Program-made: the position numbers and the translations under genes
Shown here: in pieces, positions 58,765 through 64,000 of the stretch
How positions within the stretch are numbered: position 1 is the stretch's first letter
How the letters are laid out: each line of letters starts with the position of its first letter
The notes under the pieces: generated by a model
The model's input: only the letters and a program-made list of their open reading frames with translations
Database searches by the model: none
Told to the model about the DNA's origin: nothing
NCBI RefSeq assembly: GCF_905475465.1
Contig: NC_062254.1
Location: 5,290,001 to 5,354,000, forward strand
DNA from: Pieris napi
Taxonomy: Eukaryota > Arthropoda > Insecta > Lepidoptera > Pieridae
DNA length: 64,000 bases
Direction: 5' to 3'

Positions 58765-59430
58765 AATAAAAATAACATCATCTAATGGACATCAGAAGCA
58801 AATATTGCAATAAAACTGTTCCTTCATCAGACAGTTTCCATGTTTGATAAAGAAAATATTGTAAACATCTAAACAAACAATAACAATTTCTTAAGTTTAA
58901 TATCAGAGCAATTACATACAAATATGACTCGATTCGCTATGTAAATGGCCAACCGCGATCTTAATGTACGATCGGAAACACGAACATAATAATAAGGTCA
59001 ATTCACTAAAGAGCACCATTACTATATGGTTTCCATACCTATCATGCAAATGTCTATTAGAACTCTCCGTTATTCCGTTACCATTCATCTTGTATAAACT
59101 TAAATCGCGCGAATCTAACCTAGTACCGATTATTTAAAAGGATGCAATTCGCCGAATTACAAGTTTAAACAATATGTTGACAAGTTTTTTTACTGTTTCA
59201 TTATATTTAGTTTTTAATGCAAGTAAATGTAAAATGTTGGAACATAATCTGTTTTCGCTATTTTATAATCTTTATGCTTTTGTATTTTAATTTCACTTCA
59301 TTCCATAAAGATTAAAACGTAAAGCGCCCAATGATGTCAGTTATAGTAGGTATACATATATAGTTTAAGTTCAACAACCTTAATTGAAGTTGGTAATTAA
59401 AGTGTTATTTTTGTTTTGAGAAGTTAATAT
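58765..59430. other. AT-rich non-coding stretch
   Basis: No feature was recognised. Confidence 0.4.
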
Positions 59431-59435
59431 TCTTA

Positions 59436-59647
59436 AGCAGTGTTGGCCTAGTGGCTTCTACGTGCAACTCTCATCTTTGAGGTCGTATGTTCGATCCCAG
59501 GCTTACCAGCCAGCTAACACTCGCATCAAAACATCGTGAGCAAACCAACACATCTCAAACAGCAGGCAGATCACCATCTTGTCTATGAATAAAAATGACC
59601 AAAGAAACGGACGCAAGACCCATATAGGGTTGTAGCGCCACTGGAGT
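59436..59647 (+). mobile_element. tRNA-derived SINE with internal deletion
   Basis: AGCAGTGTTGGCCTAGTGGC, GGTCGTATGTTCGATCCCAG, AAACATCGTGAGCAAACC and the tail AGGGTTGTAGCGCCACTGG. Shorter than the 50.5-kb copy. Confidence 0.8.
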
Positions 59648-59649
59648 AT

Positions 59650-60860
59650 TATTGTTTTATGAAAAACTTGCAGTAGACTCGAACAAAATATCATTCTGGT
59701 CATTCAATCCACGTTCAGAATTAATTCCGATTCCAAATTCAAAACAAAAACAAAAACGAATCACAGAACTAAATACGAATATTATGAATAACGTATTCAT
59801 AAGATTTACAAGAACCGCTGTTGAATGGCAAATCGGCTTGCAAAATGAGCAAATGTCGTTTTGAAAATCGTTTTCGTGACGAGAGCTCATATCGGAATTA
59901 TGATGTGAGTACGTACGGTATAGAGGTCAGTAATGTGAAACTGTCTCAGGTTAATGGAGTCATGCCTGATCCTACCAACCTGTGACATCAGTATTAACCG
60001 ACGGAATTAATGTTTATTGCTGGAAGCCACGATTATACGATACAGTTTATTTGTGCAGTCTTAGATAATATTTTCACACATGAAATAATGTTCAAATAAA
60101 TTTACTAAACTTACCTTAGGTAATGTAATTGACAAAATGCGGTACTTGTTAAAGGTTATTGCGGTTCGAAGTTCTAATTTTAAAATAATGTATGATGTTC
60201 TTAATTCAAAATAAAACAGAATAGACGTCCCTTTTCAGAAAGATTTAAGAGTGTATAGTGTTTTGACACATAGCACATCTAACACGTAAAGTTGCCATAT
60301 AGCAAATATAGCTAGCAAAAACACAAGACGTTAGTGAAATCCTTTTCACAAATGCGATATCTTTATATTGCGAGTTCAGTGTCTATGGTCATAAAAGAGT
60401 TCATTGTGTTACTATAATTATCGTCGTTAACAGCAGTGATTTTACAAATTTAAACGAAATCGCTGACTTAATGTTCTGATATGTATTATGCTATTTTAAT
60501 ATGCGTAGATAGAAACGTGTTACTTTACTTGTTGAAACTCCTATCCATTATTACAAGATGATGGATGTAGATAATTTAGGTAAATTTATAGTTAAGTGTT
60601 GAGTTCTTAACTCACTTTCGACGTCATAAATTTTGCTTTCATAATTATAGTTGCGAAACACAGTTATCATACTATTTGTTACAATTATTATCTACAAAAA
60701 TGCGTATTATTTTGTGATTTGAATTTAAAATTTGATTTTTTTTCTATTTCCGACTTTTTTTCTTCAAGTCTGTATATAGTAGTGTGGACTCAGTTTCCAC
60801 ACTTAGACGCCCCTTTGGTCCGTTGTGCGTAAAATCCCGTCATCTCTCCTCCGAGTGTAA
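59650..60860. other. AT-rich non-coding stretch
   Basis: Overlapping open frames on both strands near 59.65-59.89 kb have no domain. Confidence 0.4.
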
Positions 60861-60864
60861 TATA

Positions 60865-61018
60865 CAGTAAAAATCTGTTATAACGACATCGAAAGGACGA
60901 TGTCGTAACAGCCGATGACGTTGTTATTAAGACACAAATACAAAAGAATTCAGCCGTCAATATAACCGGTATGTATTACTCCGGTTATAATCGATGTCGT
61001 CGAAAAAGGTTTTGACTG
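60865..61018. mobile_element. small Tigger/pogo-type MITE
   Basis: 154 bases run from CAGTAAAAATCTGTTATAAC to TTTTTGACTG-type inverse ends (AAGGTTTTGACTG), with TA on both sides. ACGACATCG near the left end is inverted as CGATGTCGT near the right end. Confidence 0.65.
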
Positions 61019-61019
61019 T

Positions 61020-61670
61020 ATATATTGAAAGAACAAAGCTTAATATATTGCAGCCTTTGAATCCTTACATAACCCGATTGATTTAAAGTTATTCGAATAG
61101 TTAAACACAAATATAAATACCGTAAACTAACACCATAAAAGTTTACAACCATTTAACTATAGGAAATACAACATTGTTAATATTCACCGGCGTTGTGTCT
61201 GCCTCTTTCAATTAAACTAATAAAATAAATCACAACTTTATTGTTGCATTTGACACTGGCCTTACATAACTATAAGAATCTTATAATAAGATGTATTGTC
61301 GATAAAAGAAAATTAAAGCGACATAGATTTGGACGGCGAGCTGTCTTGATGAATATTTCTTTAGATTTAAAGGAAAATGTCCTTTAATGGGTTGATTTAG
61401 AGGTGATTTTTAAATGTATGTGTACGTGTGTTTCGAGTTCCGTTAGGTTATACGCTCATCTATGCTAGCGTGCGCGTCTGTATGCTAATAGGTAGAACCG
61501 CTACGGTATAAACACCACAATAAAACTATTATCATTGATAAATACAGTCATATTTCGACATATTTAAATCGGATAATAATTCTAGCCCTTACTGATATGC
61601 AGCAAGATTCCACCACGTTTGTCAAATATATGTTGAATTCTGGTTACATCAGCAATGCTATGGCCGATTA
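61020..61670. other. AT-rich non-coding stretch
   Basis: No feature was recognised. Confidence 0.4.
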
Positions 61671-61674
61671 ATAA

Positions 61675-61855
61675 CTCAAACTCAAAATAACTTTATTCAT
61701 AGTTCGGTAAACACTTATGAACGCCAAAAAAGAAGTAAAATTAATTTTAATATTTTACCAGTTTACATTTACTACCAGTTCGCAAGTCAAGGGCGTAGAG
61801 CGGGCAAGAAGAACTGGCAAAAAACTTTCCGCCACTCTTTTTAATCGCTAAGTTT
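61675..61855 (-). repeat. retroelement 3' tail family, minus copy
   Basis: Plus-strand AACTCAAACTCAAAATAACT, TTACTACCAGTTCGCAAGTC, AAGGGCGTAGAGCGGGCAAG and ACTTTCCGCCACTCTTTTTA. Near-identical to the copy at 39.9 kb. Confidence 0.72.
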
Positions 61856-61859
61856 TGAA

Positions 61860-62985
61860 TCATACAAATTCTTTGAAATAATCCTTACTCATAATAGTCT
61901 GATATTTTTAACATACTTTCGGTTTTTCATTATGTAATACAGTTTCATGTTTAAAAAACCGTGTGTGGGTAAAATGGGAGGAATCAATCGTCGTGTAGGC
62001 GTTTTGTTTATTCGTATGATATTTGTATGAATATCTGTGGGATGCAAACGGATTCAAGACATGTTCAGCGCGACACTGGGGTTAAGTGATTTCATATTGC
62101 ATAAGTAGGAGTGAAATATGTTAGTTATTTAGGGCTGTACTGAGCTTTCTAGAAATACCAAATAAATTATGTCCTAGATTAAGTATTAGCTTACACATAA
62201 ACTTCTAGTTGGTTATCACAAAACGTAGTTTGATCTTTAAACGTGCACTCCACGTTCGATAACACGAGTTAAGCATCAGTTATTGTAGAAAGGATCCGGA
62301 TGGGTGATCCATTTCCAATACATAATGTTTTGTCCGTTTGAATATGTAGACTAGTTTTTAGTTTAGTCTTTAGAGACCTCTGTTCTATAAAGAAATATTT
62401 GCTAATGCTTCTAAAAAAACTTAGATTCTCATATTGGAATTCTGGAAACTAATAAAACTGTTTGTTTTGGGTCTGAAGGCTACTCGTGACTTCACTAGAA
62501 AGTGCTTTTAAAACGTAGACTTCTACTGTAATTATATCTGAATATCATTTTTATTTCCGTAGTATAAAACAAATACCCTTGCTGCTGTTTGTAAGCCTAG
62601 TAGTACACTTTTATATTTCCAATGAAGTCGGGAAAATAAACTTTAATATAAATCGCATTCGGCACCCTTCAGATACTAAAAGGATATAAAAATAAACGAC
62701 TCCCATCTATTACGGATTGACTTACCAAGTCTTAGTTCACACTAGTGATAAAATCAACTGCGTCTCCCCACAATAAAACGGTTTTACGATATTTTAATTG
62801 CACGTTTGTGTTAATTAAGACTGTGAGAAAGGGCTTTATATAAATTGACTATGAATTGTTTTCGGTCTATTTGCTTTAATTTATTTAAAAATGACTTTCA
62901 GGTATTATTTTTCTTGTGAATTAATAGAAGTTTACTACTTTGTGTCATGGCCTAATTTACCTTTACGTGGGAGTACTTGAGAGAC
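61860..62985. other. AT-rich non-coding stretch
   Basis: No feature was recognised. Confidence 0.4.
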
Positions 62986-62989
62986 ATTT

Positions 62990-63195
62990 AAGGACTTACT
63001 CAGTTGGGGCAAACCTTCTAGATAAGGTAAGGGGGTAAGGATAGGGCTCAGCTGTTACCTGCCTCCGCCCTTTGGCGAGCTGAAGGCATCCGTCAGGTTT
63101 TAGTGGGTAGGGTTGTAGATATTAGGTCTGAGTCCCACATAATCCCTGCTGGAGGAAAATTCAGCAGGGATATGCGTAAAAGCATTTCCTGACGT
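62990..63195 (+). repeat. GC-richer repeat-like block
   Basis: GGCAAACCTTCTAGATAAGG, TACCTGCCTCCGCCCTTTGG and GGCATCCGTCAGGTTTTAGT. It contains the hairpin CCCTGCTG...CAGCAGGG near 63,148-63,173. The composition is unlike its flanks, and the origin is unassigned. Confidence 0.3.
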
Positions 63196-63233
63196 TAAAA
63201 AAAATGTGTGCGTGTACTAGGTGTACACACGTA

Positions 63234-63591
63234 AGAAGTGAAACTTCTTTATAACCTTATAATTATTTTTCGAAAAATAATCTACTATTGCATATAATAG
63301 ATTATTTTTCGAAAAATAAGGTTATAAAGAACTTTACAGAAATTGGTTAAATAAAGTTAAATTAGATAAAGTTTAACAAAAGGCTTTTATTATCATAGAC
63401 ATGAATACAAATACAATTATTTCATTTTAACTTATTACTGTACTACTATGTAGTACTAAGATTATTACAGAATTTCATTAATTGTAATAGAATTATTACC
63501 GTGGTAGGGACAAGAAAAAGATGGCGCGTAACCGAAAAATGTGACAAATGTGTGTAATTTTTTTCCAACGCCGATAAAGAAGTTTCACTTC
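63234..63591. mobile_element. MITE with AGAAGTGAAACTTCTTT ends, copy 2
   Basis: The left end at 63,234-63,250 is inverted at 63,576-63,591. Inside the left end is a long hairpin, 63,245-63,331, containing the perfect 18-bp palindrome TTATTTTTCGAAAAATAA twice (63,263 and 63,302). The 68-codon frame at 63541-63747 overlaps the right end and is chance. Confidence 0.6.
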
Positions 63592-63599
63592 AAAAAAAA

Positions 63600-64000
63600 C
63601 CTTCTAACCTTTAAACCGAGGCATCCCATCAACTTTCAGAAGAACGCGTTTCAATACTCACCGTTATCCAGATTCAGCATATTGATTAACGAGTTAAGTT
63701 TGAATATCCACAGTTGTTCACACCTTGAAATCCTTAACTTTTTGTAATTTATGTATTATGACTAATTAAGATATTATGAATACGGAGATTATTGCTTTCA
63801 CTTGATGAAGACATAAAATCTCATTATAACATTTAATTAAAACTAACATATTGAATTCAAAATTATAAACGATAATTACATTAGACATTTGAACTATTAT
63901 GTTCCGTTATTTATGTCGTAGATTTCGGCTTTATAACCGTTAATAATAATCAAATCACTACATTATTATGGTTCTTTGCCCCAGATATGATAATATTATT
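63600..64000. other. AT-rich non-coding stretch
   Basis: No feature was recognised up to the window edge. Confidence 0.4.

Noticed and set aside
62885..62905. CAG|GTATT as a second recursive splice site
   Set aside because: The preceding tract (AAATGACTTTCAG) is short and the donor is weaker; it does not meet the standard of the 33,454 site.
1..64000. CRISPR arrays, operons, ribosomal RNA
   Set aside because: No regular spacer-repeat array, no rRNA signature and no bacterial gene organisation; the window is an insect nuclear locus.

Overview
The window is AT-rich nuclear DNA from an insect, very probably a moth or butterfly. Genes have short introns with GT-AG ends. The repeats are typical of Lepidoptera: tRNA-headed SINEs, 5'-truncated CR1/Zenon-like LINE ends, small non-autonomous Helitrons ending in CTAG between A and T, many MITEs, and a BEL/Pao retrotransposon. 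There is no bacterial, plasmid or CRISPR-type structure. Everything here is read by eye; no database search was run.

Left part (3.2-9.2 kb) holds the only two clear host protein genes. On the minus strand is a complete four-exon DNA ligase 3 gene (7230 down to 3240, about 986 residues: PARP-type zinc finger, ATP-dependent ligase core, Lys-rich linker, BRCT). On the plus strand, starting about 450 bases beyond the ligase start, are four exons (7681-9172) of a secreted or membrane protein with two CUB domains, resembling insect suppressor-of-lurcher (SOL-1)-like proteins. Its signal-peptide exon is not visible, and its 3' end may continue through a splice donor.

From 9.2 kb to 64 kb I find no convincing host coding exon. 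This is best read as one or more very long introns or intergenic DNA. Pointers are a possible promoter and non-coding first exon ending in a donor at 11,842/11,843, a near-perfect recursive splice site at 33,454/33,455, and a few GC-richer islands (9.54, 25.6, 27.4 and 48.97 kb) that could be regulatory or small exons.

Mobile DNA fills much of the rest. The most informative copies are: a 5.03-kb BEL/Pao element (42,549-47,579, minus strand) with identical 209-bp LTRs and a 5-bp target duplication but lacking RNase H and integrase; a 1.43-kb foldback element (35,631-37,056); an internally deleted mariner-like element with perfect 27-bp TIRs (41,374-42,293); a Tigger/pogo-like remnant keeping only the transposase C-terminus (51,289-51,906); two Helitrons with both ends intact (16,679-17,002 and 53,252-53,630); a double-hairpin MITE (32,046-32,263); and several SINE and LINE fragments, one SINE being split by another insertion.
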